From: Sclerotiophoma versabilis
Lineage: Eukaryota; Ascomycota; Dothideomycetes; Pleosporales; Didymellaceae
Reading direction: 5' to 3'
Assembly: GCA_012274445.1 (NCBI GenBank)
Contig: JAAROD010000058.1
Span: 930,001-994,000, forward strand
DNA length: 64,000 bases
The notes under the pieces are model-generated. The model was not told the DNA's origin and did not search any database. It saw nothing but the letters and a program-made list of their open reading frames with translations. The translations under genes were made by a program, and so were the position numbers. Of the stretch, positions 11,249 to 23,500 are shown one piece after another (within the stretch, counting starts at the first letter, position 1; every line of letters begins with the position of its first letter).

Positions 11249-14200
11249 TTCTCCAGTGTCAGATCGATCGACTGTGTCTGCAAAGCCCTTGTGTCTATCC
11301 CTCCCCTCATTCCCCCAATCGCCATTTAGGAAGTGTGATATGTCTACAAGACCTTAGGTTTACCACAGATTATCTATATCCATACCACTCGGGAGGTCGT
11401 CGGAATCTTGATGGAGTATTGAGTTTGAACACTCCAGTCCTGCTTCCGAGCAGCAGACAGTCCCAACACAGCATTTCCAGCTAACTGAGATTTAAAGGTC
11501 GAATATAGAGGATTGCAGAAATGGAGTGTGCCGTTGCAACAAGAGGTGACTCTTAAGTAGACGAGGACAAACAAGATAACATGGGTCTATTTGAGTGTTA
11601 CCTAACTTAAAGCGCAAATGCCTGCTGTACTGCTACAAGTGTGCGTTGGGCGAAAGCGGGGTGAAGCAGGGTAGATGTGCAAAGCCTGCTTTGCTGGCAT
11701 ATACACAACAGTCCATAGTGAAGCTAGAAACACAAAGCTAAAACTTTTGAAGTGGGATAAAAGTTAAGGTGAGTATGGATGCGCTATGTCCAGCAACAAT
11801 GAGCAGGTCAAAACGGGTTGTGATACGTACAGTTTAGTTCTCGGCACATTTACAGATTCTCTAGTGCCCCTTGCCTTGACAGAATATCACACCGCATTCC
11901 CAACAGACTCATATCTCTCTGCCTCTGCCCCCTTGTTTTGTTCCTTTGGTATCTCCATAGCAACCGAAGTTACAACAACACTCTTCGTAGTGGGGTACAA
12001 CCTATCAGGGCTCGTCCGTCCCTTGAACGGGTAGAGATGTCATAGCGAAGTTGTGCTTCCAGGTAGCCAGCACTATACTAAATTAATGTGAGTGTCTCTT
12101 GAATACCAATTTGTGCACCACTTAGGTACAATGGTTAGCAATATGTGCGAACCACTCCATATCTGGTGCACTAAGTCTGGCCCTACAGCAGCTACACTTC
12201 GAGCACTTACTAGACGATACATGTGACAGTTTGTTTGACATTACCAACATCTATGACATTCGTGGGAGGCTGACTAGTTCTAGTCTGGGGTCTGTAAACC
12301 ACAGAAGATGAAGGTATAAGCCGAGGCATAGGGATTGTCATACAGCAGCTACCTATGTAATACGGAGGGACTGTTCCTTCCTATAAAATCTACGGGTACT
12401 ATGAATACTCAAAATGCTTGACATAAAACAAGAATATAAGTGACAGATTATAAGACCTAGAAAGGGGGTGTTTTGTATATATTGCCAACCATCGAAATAG
12501 GTATCACCAAGACGTAGGAGCACATACCGTTGGCCATTGTAGCGGAGTGTGATGGAGCGGTCGACACCACTGTTGTAGTCCTCAAGCTCGGGGAGTCACG
12601 AGTGGCACTGGCTCACAGGTACGCCGAGATTAGTTGCGGACACCGCCCGAGTACCAGTGTTGAATGATGTATGGGCAACTGACGAACAGGTAAAGTGGCG
12701 AGCAATTGGGATGTGCAGATGATTAATGGCATTTCTGTCTGCACTTGCTCGAAAGCAGTGTCGCTCCCCTAATGCAACATCTGAATCATAGCCAGTGTGC
12801 TGTTGTCGAGGTCGTGCATCGGTAGCCGCCCCTGTTCAAAAAAACAAGGAGCGAAACACGTACCCAGCTGTACTTTGGAGAAACCTATTAATATATCAGC
12901 ACACGCGCAAGGTCGGAAAGTTGTGTGCACGATGTATCGAAGCAGCCATGGATTACGTATCTCAACTGATTAGACAGCGTTGGATCAAGGAGTTCGCTAT
13001 GCCTCAGTGATGCCAGCACACAACAAACATATCTATGCTTGTGTACTAACAGACTAACCTATGGGTCTTAGTATTAAAGTCTGATGCCCTTAACGACCAC
13101 CTAATCGCGCCGAGAGACCTTTCATTCGTAGTCGTGCTGCTTGAGAACCGCATGAAGTACAACCTCCAGATCTACACAGACGAGCCGTGGTTGCTACAGT
13201 AAGCTGCCAATTCACGTTCTATGTTATCAAGGTTGATGCCATTATAATCAATAAAAGTTATATATTGGTACTATGAAAGTGCACTGCCGTTCACGGAGGT
13301 GATGATAAGGCCGAAGCAATTAAATGTGCGGTTCTTTGCCCTAGCGTCGCGGTTGTGTAGATATTGGAAGGCCGATAGGTACAGCTCGAAAGATAATGCT
13401 TGGAGCCACTAGGATGCATGGGAGTATCTTTCGTCCCTGTATTTGCTCTTGCCTCTCGAATCACCTCCCTACAACCCTGCTCTTGCCTGTTTCGTTGAGC
13501 TATTTTGTACCCCTCACGGTAAGTATGTCATTCGTCCAGCCTCTTGACAGACCATTTTGAGCTCTGCCAAGACAAACTGCACTGCTGTGTCAACAATATG
13601 AAGACTTCGTACAGTGTCAAGCAGTTCCGTCCGCAACAGCAGTCTCCCTTGGAGGGACCTTTACGCTTCTTTGCTACGGCGTGCAATTGCCTATGACAGT
13701 CAAAAAAACTCGTGTCAATTGTAACACCGCAGTTAACAGTACACTAACACTCTTATCGACGTGGAAGCGGGCACATCGTCCGACTACGACATCTTCATCA
13801 TCGGCCACTTGACCGATATTAACATCTCTTCCAACTTCCAACTTTCAAGTTTCATCTCGCAAGGTCACCGTAGCTTCCTCTTCTTCACCGGACACTCTAT
13901 TCCGGACCTTTTCTCCTGACATCGTACCATATTCTAGACCACACTCATATTGCAGATCTCGGCACCCAGAAGTCGTAAATTCAAAGTGTTTCAAGATCTC
14001 GTCCCTCTTCCCAGACCCAGCCTCGTATTTCCACAGCCCCACCCAAAATCACGCGAAGGATAAACTGTTCGGGGAAATCTGGCAAGCCACACCTTGCTTA
14101 TGCGCGGCCCGTCAGGCTTGTCGTCGGCTTGGGACAACGGAAAAACTGCCCGGAGCAAGGTCTGCGTGCACGAAGTGCGACAGGATGGGAGCTGGGCAGG

Positions 14201-15125
14201 GGACAAGATGTCAGGAACACGCAGGCTTGCAGCCTTGTTTTCTGATCGGTAGAGCAGAAGCAAGCGTCAGGAGGGGAGGGGGGGAGCTAATTGACCGTCT
14301 GACGCCGGTACTGTGCTTGCAACTTCCTAGCAAAACTCGGCAATCGCAGCCAACCAAACATTTGTCGAGCTTATCATTGCCATCGGGATGAGGGACGTCC
14401 AATCGCGGAACTGCGCGAATCTGCAGCCAGCGGCGCACCGACCGACCGAATCAACGCTGATGCGCTGACGACACACACTTGGGCACGTTTGTTTTTTTGG
14501 GACGCGCTCGCGGCTCGGCAACGTCCGCCAAGATCCCTGCTGGCCAAACCCAAGGCCCGAACAGCTCCAACGTCAAGCTTGCTTTTAGAGTTTGCGAGAC
14601 GCGTGGTGGCGCTGTTACGTTGGTGCGGGGCAAACGCTTGTTGCGACCGTTTGAAAGGCTGTTGAGCGGCTGGTTTGGTGGACGTTTATTGACGGAGAGG
14701 CGAAGGCTTGTGATTGGCAGACGCACAGCCAATACGGTTGGGGATGTGACCACGTACTCTTGTCTCTAGTGAGCGCAGGCGACGAAGAGTGCGAGTGCGA
14801 GGAGAGAGTCATGTGCGCAGATCAGATAAAAGTTGGCACGATTCTTCTTTTGATTCGAATAGCGGTAATTAACTAGAAGGGAGAGAAGGTCCGCCATCTG
14901 CTTCTACAAGGAGTTAGGAATGCTCCTTGATGGGTCAGGGTTGCATCCGTAATGCATAATGGACGATTGTTGATGACTTGGAGTTTCGGAAGTAAGTATC
15001 CTTGCAGCACGTTTTGTCTCTCAAATGCCTATCTCGGCCACGCATCTTAGCTCCCCGTCGCACGTGGTGGAGTTGTTCGATTTGTGCAACTGTTGTTTTC
15101 CTAAAATACCCTCCGCTGATCAGCT

Positions 15126-15154
15126 CGTGCAACTCTCGTGCAACTCTCGTGCAA
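15126..15154. repeat. Short tandem repeat, 11-bp unit
   Basis: The unit CGTGCAACTCT occurs twice and is followed by a partial third copy (CGTGCAA). It lies in a non-coding stretch. Confidence 0.85.
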
Positions 15155-16268
15155 AAGCGCGTGCAACACTCACAACGTGTCCACCATACTCCAAAGCTCC
15201 CCCACCCTTATAGCAAGCGGGTGCGACCCTCCTTCACCGTCTTCGTTCCTGGATCCAAAGACCAGCATCACCCAGCTTGTCACTTGTCAAGCGCATTAGC
15301 ACCCACGCCTAACCCCAGGATCCCATCTCCACGCGTTCGCGCGACGGAAAAAAGTCGGCGACGGTGGATTTCTGTGTGTGAGCGGTCTTGAGTTTAAAAA
15401 CAGGATTGGTCAGAAGACCTCCCCCCAAATGTGTCGCGCCGTGCCGCTTCGTTACCAATCACTCGCTGCGCGGAGTTCCAAATAATTTTGCAGTGAAAGA
15501 GGGTCAAGTCTAGATTTGAGACTGGAGAGATTGCGTCATGTGAGGTCGCTCAATCTGGGTACTTGCTCCGGAATCTAATACACTTGTTTCGTGAGGTGTG
15601 TGTGTGATAGATGCAATCAGGTCATGCTTGCAACGATGGACGGTCATAAACGTCGCAGATATTACTGTTTGGGGATTGCGTAAAAGGATGATTGAGTGAA
15701 CAGATTATTTGTCTAGTTGCATGCATATGTTCGGACCAATCAAAGAGAATCAATCTACCAAATGATAACAAACACGGAGTTAGGATATCCGAAAACACAA
15801 ATCGTGAGAAATACAGACTCCTCCTATGACCCGCTTTGAATGCACAACCAACCGCCCTCATGAAAATCACAATGCCGGTCATTGAGCCTCGTGAGAATAC
15901 CGAAATCGCAATAGGCCGTAGCCTAGTCCAACGCCGCTATGGAACAGAAAAGACACATTTTAAGGGGCTTGCAAGAGATCGTTACTTGCGGATAGGGTAT
16001 CTTATGCCAGTTGGAGGGGTACGTGGACGAACCCGAGAGTCAAGAAGGAAAAGTAAGATAGCCTGAAACGTCAGGTACTACCCTGAGACACTATGGTGGA
16101 CATCCATCAGAACAAGGACTTATTGTGAAAGGATTGTGCCGTGTGTCGAAAGCGGCAGCATGCCCCGGTCGTTCGTGTAGGGGGTCCCTGTAAAGTGCCG
16201 GAAAAGCGGGGACTGCAACGGTCGTCCAAGACCAGGGCTTGAATCATGGCCGTTTGACTGGAAAGCTC

Positions 16269-19200
16269 TTAAGGAGAGCCATCGCGCCTCGATTTCTTGT
16301 TTCGCTCGATTCTGTCGTTCCACCTATGCTTTCCGACCCGAGTCTCAAAGTGTGGCGCTACTTGGGTCACGTCTTGGCCTTGGCCCATCATGCTGCTTCG
16401 CATCTTGTTGCGGTAGGCATCGACTGTTCACGAGGTTAGTCCTGACAGCGGATCAATCTTTGCGACAAGTACTTACGAGACTTTTGCAGGAACAGCGTTC
16501 TGCCTGCGAAGACACGACTCTGGCTCCAGCTCATGCGATAGCCAAGATCGTTCAGCGTAATCTCCTTCGAGCGTTTCGACCTTGTAAGACGAGGCTTTGG
16601 TACGCGAGTCTCGCCGTCGAGAGACGGGACGACGACCGTTGTTGAGCCAGATAATGGAAAACTGGGATCGTTCTCAACATCTGGCTCGTCTGCAAAGACC
16701 TTGCTGCCACGCGGACTTGCTGGCGGCGAGGTCATCTGCATGGCAAAGTAGCTGCGGGGGAATACAGAGTTGGACTTGCGGTACGAGTCTGGCATCTCTT
16801 CCATCTTGACCGTGTCGAGAGTTACTCGAACACGGACTCTAGTGCCTCGCTGCGCGTCATCAACCAAGATGAACTTGCGGCGCTTCGACTCAGGTAGGTC
16901 GCCAAACATAGCTAGCTTCCTTTCTTCTTCGTCCTGCTCCTGCTGCTTCGACACTGGAACGCCGGCCGCGTGTGGCGGCGGTGGGTACTTCATGTCTTCG
17001 TGAGTGGGCGGCAAGCCACTGGAGCCAGCCACTGATTCGCCCGAAGGGAATGTAGGGTAGAAGTTCTGCGTTGGGCGAACGTCGCTTGGAGACTGCGTCC
17101 CGTTCGGGGCTTGATGGTGATGTGTGTGTGCCTCTGAGTAATCATTGCCTGTGAACAAAGAGACGTTAGCTCGCACATTCAAAGAGCCGCGATTGTTCCC
17201 GTCCCCTGCGCTAAACCAAACATGTGTGTGCATCGGTGTGATGCGGGGGTGTGTATACAAGCATTGCGTACAGGCATAGGGTAGCTACTCCGAAGGGGTA
17301 TTACATCAAGGAGTGTGTAATATACATGCAGTGCAGAAAGGACAGAGGTATCATTTAACATCCAACAATTGCGCTTAACACATCAACTCATCTGGTGAAA
17401 CATACCGCTAACATCGTCCGATCCTCCCTGTGGTCCTCCTGGATGATCGTGGTGGTGGTGCATCTGTGGAGCACCCATGCCCATGTTGGACTGGCGAGGC
17501 GGTGCTGCTAAAGCTGCGGAGTTGGGAACACCTGGTGCTCCTGGGCCACCTGGTCCAGCCATGTGGGCACCGTGTGTATTGGCTTGAGCCTTTCGTGTGG
17601 TCATCTTCGCCATTCTCCTGACGCGACGACTCCTCAGCCGCGGGTCTTGGTTGCTGTTTCGCCAGCTGTCGACTGCGCGTTGAATGAGACCGCGCTTGCC
17701 CCTCAAGCAGGGGTTCAGTTGTGCCAACGCCCAACCAACCGTGTTGCATTCGGTCTCGTAGTGGAGACGGTTGCCCTTGTAAGAGTCCTTCGAGCAGCAT
17801 GCGCGGGGGTAGACACAGTTCTCAGTCTTGAAATCCGGAGGAAGCTCATCGACGTTGATCGATTCTACGTCGCACCGAATGGTGTACTCCATCTTGACAC
17901 GATCGCGTGAATATTCAAAGGCAATCCACTGAACGCCGTTCTGGTCCTGTCGTACAACAAGTGGGGTTGTTGCAGGAATGGGTCCAGGCGCAGCGTTGGG
18001 GTTGACACCAGGACCCGGAGGAGGGCCTTGGTGCATGTTTGGCGTGCCAACTGGAGGTGCCTGAGGCTGCTGCTGTGGTGGACCTAGACCTGATGGTGGG
18101 CGCTGGAGCGGTGTTTGGGACATCTGCGGCTTCGGGCTTCCAGTCATGCCCGGGGTGCGTGGGTGAGGCTGGTGAGGGTGCTGCATGTGCTGGCCTTGCT
18201 GGTGGGACATCAAGAGAGGATTTGATGTCATTGGCTGTTGTGGAGTAGAGGATGGGTGCTGGCTATAAGGCGATTGCTGAGGTACTGGCGCAGATGCATA
18301 TGGTGTGTAGTACATTGATTGAGGCATCTGGCTGGGTGGCTGACCGTAGATTGGCCTTCCATGCTGATCGTGCTGTGGTGATTGAACAGATGCAGGAGAA
18401 TTAGACTGAGGTGTGTGGTATGAGATGGGAGGGAAACCCGTCCGGTTCATGGTTGCGGCGGCCATGAGCTCAGGTGTTTCTGTGTGATGTCAGAAGAGGT
18501 CAGGTTGTTTACTGGGCGATACCAAGGTTCGCACGACGCGTTTGCGCCGATTGTTGAACATGGTTGGAAAGTCACAAGACGTACCTGAGGATGAATAGTT
18601 GCTCGGCGCGCTGTTGGTGCTGTAAGGACTAGGGTGGGCCTGATAGTAGGGAACCTCTTGCTGCTGCTGCTGCTGCTGCTGCTGTTGCTGCTGCTGCGGC
18701 GGGGGCGGCGGACCTTGGATCTGCTGCACGTAGGGCGATTGGTGAGGTGGTGGACCTTGGGACTGGGAAGGGTGAGGCGAGGGATAATGGCCTTGAGCCG
18801 GGCTCTGGTTTGGCGGTGGCTGGTGGGGAGAACTGGGATGCGGCTGGTGGTGGTGTTGCTGCACTTGGCCAGGCCTGGGGTGGTGCTGGGGGTGCTGGGG
18901 GTGGTGAGGGTGGTGAGGGTGGTGGTTTGGCGGCGGCAGGCCCTGGGTGGAGTGGGGGTGATGCTGTTGGGCGAATGCGGTCAGCAACGGTGCTTGCGCA
19001 GACAATTGTGAAAAGCAGAAGCGGTAGGGTGCGGGGCAGGAACAAAGGAACAAGCGGTGCAAGGTACAGAACAACGAAGGTCAAGGTCAAGCTCAAGCTC
19101 AAGCTCAAGAGGCCGGGATGCGGGGCAGGGCAGGGCAGACAGTGATGCGCGCCGATGTGCAAGGCGGCGATATTCTCTAGGCGAGGAGCAGGGTCTGGAA

Positions 19201-19876
19201 AGAGACAGGACGGTAGGGTTTAGTTATAGGACAGGAAGGGCAGACTAGCAGCCTTCGCCGCGACGTTGACAACACAGAGGGCGGACGAGCGGTGGGAGCG
19301 GAGGTCAAGCAGCTCGCAGGGATTCCGCTGCGTCGCCGTGAGTGACAAGACGCGGCGGAGAGAAAGCAGCGCGGCCAGGCGTCCAGCAGAGGTGCGACAG
19401 GGCCAGACAGGGGGTGGTGGTCTGGGAACTTGGGTCGCAGCCCTGCTACATGCTACCGTGTGTAGCAGGGCGCTTGGCGGGGGAGGGGGAGGGCATACCA
19501 TGTAGGCTGAGGGCGCCCGAGCTGGGTTTGGCTGGGTCTGGCTGGGTTTGGCTGGGTTTGGCTGGGAGGGCTCGCTGGGGGTTGCAAGCGTGTGGGTGCG
19601 GCGTGCAGAGGCTGCTGCAGGCTGCAAAAGGAACGAGAATGAAGCCAACAGGAGCGGTGACAGCGACGGATCACGGCTGTGGGCGCGCGCGAGAGCTCAA
19701 ACTCCAACGGTCGAGGGTGCCAGTGCAGAAGGGCCGATGGGAGGGTGCGGCGAAGCGAGTGTATGCGAGAAGGAGAGGGCAGGGAAGCAGAGGCAACTCA
19801 CCATCTTCTGCGACGCTACAGGCGCCGGCTCTTCCTTATACTTCCGGGCCCTATCTGGGGCATGCGACAGCGACAT
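16269..19876 (-). CDS. medA: Medusa-type developmental transcription regulator (MedA/REN1/ACR1)
   Basis: The reliable exons are 18963-18585, 18479-17406, 17148-16477 and 16423-16269, giving 759 residues; introns are 105, 257 and 53 nt. The first part has His-Pro runs, a 13-Gln run and a Pro/Gln-rich region. The join SSS-ETPELMAAA-MNRTG is as I recall from Medusa proteins. The central conserved domain (DUF8032 type) contains GVQWIAFEYSRDRVKMEY, VYPRACCSKD, ETECNTVGWALAQLNP and VDSWRNSNQDPRLRSRRVRRM. A C-terminal block has RRKFILVDDAQRG, LNDLGYRMSWSQSRVFAG and DAYRNKMRSSMM. MedA in Aspergillus, REN1 in Fusarium and ACR1 in Magnaporthe control the timing and shape of conidiation. The 5' end is uncertain: no ATG opens the polyglutamine exon. 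The best partner is 19876-19802 (MSLSHAPDRARK...QKM) with donor GTGAGT and an 838-nt intron, which is only inference. A further upstream leader is likely. Confidence 0.85.
18658..18696 (-). repeat. CAG/CAA repeat coding 13 glutamines
   Basis: Thirteen consecutive glutamine codons within the Medusa-type gene, mostly CAG with two CAA. The run lies between a proline-rich segment and EVPYYQAHPS. Confidence 0.95.
19081..19110. repeat. TCAAGC hexamer tandem repeat
   Basis: Five hexamers in a row, TCAAGG, three TCAAGC and TCAAGA. It lies in the proposed large first intron or leader of the Medusa-type gene. Confidence 0.85.
19521..19566. repeat. GCTGGGTTTG 10-bp tandem repeat
   Basis: Four 10-bp units (one with a T-to-C change) plus a partial fifth. 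Strand-asymmetric and G-rich on the plus strand, so it could form a G-quadruplex-like structure; that is inference. It lies within the proposed first intron or leader of the Medusa-type gene. Confidence 0.9.
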
Positions 19877-20348
19877 GTTGATTCTGAGAGCGCGCTGGAG
19901 TTCGAAGGATGCCGGGAAGGCTGGTCTGAGCGCTGGCCGACGAGGGTTAGGAGGGAGTGCAGTAGCGCTGGCCTGCAATTTCACGCGCAGCAGCAGAGGC
20001 CCGGGCAGTTAGTTAGCTTAGCAATGCCAGTGCGCCGAGCTGGCCGTGAAATAAACGTCCTCAAACCGCTAATGCACGCCCGGCCGTGGTGCTGTTTTGA
20101 GCGCGCCAGCCCGCGGATGCGTGTGCGCCGGGATCAGGGATCGCCGGCGAATGCCACACACGACGACGTTGTGCAGCGCTGCGAACGCGAACTCGACCGC
20201 GACGAGCTGCTGTCTGTGCCGCGAGTGCAGCGCTGCGGCTGAAGCAGCCGGGCGCGGCGACGACGTGCAGCGCAACCACTTCACGCCGCCACACGGTGGA
20301 GCACGCGACGACGACAGCAGTGGGGCCCTGGAACCACGGTTCGACGAT

Positions 20349-20363
20349 TCGACGAGTCGTCGA
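20349..20363. repeat. Inverted repeat TCGACGA-N-TCGTCGA
   Basis: Perfect 7-bp arms around one base, 15 bp in all. It lies in the CpG-rich region upstream of the Medusa-type gene and has dyad symmetry that could suit a dimeric DNA-binding protein. Function is not established. Confidence 0.6.
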
Positions 20364-20380
20364 GTGCCAGCCTGCAACTG

Positions 20381-20410
20381 GCAGACGACGGCAGACGACG
20401 GCAGACGACG
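20381..20410. repeat. GCAGACGACG 10-bp tandem repeat, three copies
   Basis: Three exact copies, followed by a degenerate ACG-rich tail. It lies 18 bp beyond the inverted repeat, upstream of the Medusa-type gene. Confidence 0.95.
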
Positions 20411-20461
20411 ACGCAGCCAGACGGCAGTTGCAGCCAGCGCAGATTCGCCAGTGGATTGCAG

Positions 20462-20536
20462 GCTAGCCGTCTACTCTGCTCTCTGCTAGCCGTCTACTAT
20501 GTACAAAGCACTGTGCTAGCAGTCTAGCCGTCTGGT
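20462..20536. repeat. GCTAGCCGTCTACT dispersed short repeat
   Basis: Two exact 14-bp copies (20462-20475 and 20485-20498) and a diverged third near 20515-20536 that keeps CTAGCCGTCT. It is part of the same repeat cluster. Confidence 0.85.
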
Positions 20537-23500
20537 ATTGCCATCAGCAGCACCAGCAGCAGCAGGGCCGTTTACCTTGTGAGAGCACCTGCCGCTGTCG
20601 CGCTAGACTAACCACCGCGACAAGCACCCACTCGCTCTCCGTTCCATGGTTCGCTGCGGACCCTCGCCTCGCCCACCGCCGCCCTATAACAGCGCTGCTA
20701 TCGATACAACCTGACCTTTTCACCTTCTGCTTATGCGTCGTCAATTTCGCCCCTGCAGCGCGTTACTATCTTTTGCGCGCACACGCCCCAGTCTGCGCAC
20801 CGCCCGCCGCTGATTCGACGCGTCACTCTACATGTCCCCGTTCTGCCACAGTTCTGCCGTCTGCGCCAGTCCTGCTCGACTCTCTAGCACACCGTTTGGC
20901 AGTTGCACCACCAAGCCAGCAGCCCACCCTCTGCGCCCCTATTGGCTGCCGGCGCCGGTGAGTAGGCGCCCAAAACGGCTCACTAGCAGCTCGTCTTCCA
21001 ACGTTGCCCAACATGACTCTATTGGCCGAGGCACCTCCGCTTGATTACTCCATCCAGCCTTGGTCCCGGATCGCCCACGCGATGCAGTGGTCGCGGAAAT
21101 GGCTCTCGGGAGGCGGGATGAGGCCAGGCTGCCCAGCAAGCTCCCACACGCCTCGACAATCACCACCTGATCGGCCCTGGCACTCACGAGATCGCGGGGC
21201 CATATCGCCGAAACATCCCAGACCGTCATCATGATCCTCCAGGGGCTCCGTCGCCGGCCTTCATCAATGCGATGGGGCCCAGGTTGCGCAGCCCTGCTCG
21301 CACAGAGCCAGAGCCTTTCTGCCATGGGCCCACTTGTGCTGCTACTTGGGACCTTCATTCGAATAAGATTGCCACTTCATGCTGGAACACGCCTTTGACA
21401 GACAGCACAAGAACGCCGGGCAAAGGACCGCCTGGGCAGTGCTGATGGCAATCCAGCGCTGCAGCTGTGTCCGAGGCCGACCAGAAATTTTCTTTCGGTG
21501 CGATTGCCTCAGCTGCTTCGGTCTCAATGGTAAATTGCATTGCCGCCCTGCCTCGAAGACGTCTCAAACCTGCTTCTGATCGCATTATGATGGAACATGA
21601 TCCTTAACTTCTGACACACGACACGCGGCCCATCCATGTACAGCCCCCTTCAGAACTGTAGTTGATGGGCTTCGAGAAGCATATGCGACAGAAACGTCGA
21701 GCGGTACCATGTGAGCGCAACACTCCCTGTCTGCGATCGTGACATGGGACCTTGACCTGTCCAAACTGTAATCTTCCGAGCGAGTCGTTCGCAGCGGGGT
21801 GTGGAGAAACCCTGAGGGCAGCGCTGGCCTGCCTGGTCGACCAGGGAGACAGAACCCTATTTCAACGCCAACTGTTCTTACATCTTTGAGCCCACACAAT
21901 ACACTTGACGTTCAACAACCGCACCATCGCATCTGTGTAAATCTCCATCATCACGCGCTACGCGTGACCTCGCAGACCCCATAATTCGGCCTACACCCAA
22001 CCCCAAATCTTGCACTACGCCTCATGACTCTCCACCTTTGAGGCATTCGACCATGTTAGCACTGTCAGCCACGCTCTTGGTTCAAGCTGCACGGGCTATA
22101 GCAAGCTGCATGTCGATCTGCTGCTGCTCTGCATCGACCTGCTGTTTGTAGCAATTCAAGGACCAAGATTCAGCGCCGTGCAGACAGACGGTTGCTCAGA
22201 TACAGGTTGGCGGCCATGTGCATAACGACATTGGTCAGCTGGGAGATGCCTCATTGAGTTTTCTTTGCCGCGGAACATTAGTCGATAGGTGTCATTCACC
22301 CGTGCAAGGTCACCAAGCCATCAGCAACAATTTGTCTGTCGGCAGCAACGACCCACTGCTTCTCAGGCAACTTAGACTCATTGCTATCGGTTTCCAAAGT
22401 TCGAGTTTGCACACGTTCTGTTGACTCGAATATCGAGTGAGTGGACGGAGCTGTTGCATGGCCCATTTCGCCATCTTGCTCACACCGTTTTCCTTCTAGC
22501 GGGAGACAGGGATGAAGCTTTTGTAACAACGGCGGACGATCGCAGACAGGGCAAGGGTGCGACGCTATCACCCATGCATCCCGAGTCGTCCCGCAGCCAT
22601 GCCTGCAAAGATTACACCGCGAATACGAGTTTTCACCGCATGTCCCGATTCGACTCAACTTGCAGTCATTGATGATGGTCGATTGAACCTACGCCGATGG
22701 CTTTCTCCGAAGAAGACGCGACAAAGGGGACCTTGACTCAAAACGAAAATTCTTAACGCGTCAAATGGAATGATTGGCTGCGTTAACGAGGCGCCTTCAT
22801 ACTCATGAGTCGCGCATGAAAGAGACCGGATGGCAATCGGCAATGGCTGTTGTAACCAGCCGCCAGCCTTTGGCACAAGAGCAAAGAAGTTGGCCTCCGC
22901 TAATTGCTCGAGAACCACAAGTCTGTTCTAGCTATGAATAATCATGTCTTCTACCGCAAAAGTCTTTTCATCTACATTGGGTACTTCTTCTCGGCGTCCT
23001 AACTTCTATTCTACTTGAATGTCGAAGTGAGTAAGTTGCAGAACCCAAGTTGTGGCTTCGGTCTGAAGATCGCCTTCAGGCACCCTCGACCTTGCTTCCC
23101 GTAAACCCCGAGGATGACTGCGTCTGCCGTTTGGTGGCATCACATGCCCAAATATTCATGGGCTGGACAAGGTGGCTGGCAGGTGGATCAGCTGTAGTTC
23201 CTGACGGGGCTGATGATCCGAACACGAGCCTAAGGACATGCACCTCGATCGCACTTGCGAACTGTCACAGCGCCACCTGTCTCACGATCCGGACTCGAAT
23301 TCGAGAGAAAGTGCTCCTCATTTGCTTTGAAATCGTACACTGCGCAACCGAGTCTTCTTTTCAACGTTATTGCATAAGCGCCAATTCTGACAGGTGGTAA
23401 AAGTCCCTTGATTGGTTCGACATCAGACCTGCTCTTTGCCGGCTTCGATCTTGATGCGAGGGTCGTGCCACCCCAGAGAACAGCGGCCGGTTCGACAAGG

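Larger units (their letters stand above)
11198..16268. other. Gene-poor region, about 5 kb
   Basis: No frame here has recognisable motifs or a convincing exon chain. The longest ATG frames are about 80-130 codons and lie in mutually contradictory frames. The segment from 11.2 to 13.3 kb is AT-rich; 14.0-14.8 kb is GC-richer. I found no terminal inverted repeats, no transposase- or polymerase-like motif and no second tRNA. It probably combines the 3' flank of the MCC gene with the 3' flank of the Medusa-type gene and old non-coding sequence. Confidence 0.5.

Noticed and set aside
19679..20242. 187-codon plus-strand frame upstream of the Medusa-type gene
   Set aside because: It runs through CpG-rich, repeat-containing sequence where stops are rare, with overlapping frames on both strands, and its product is Arg/Gly/Ala-rich without motifs.
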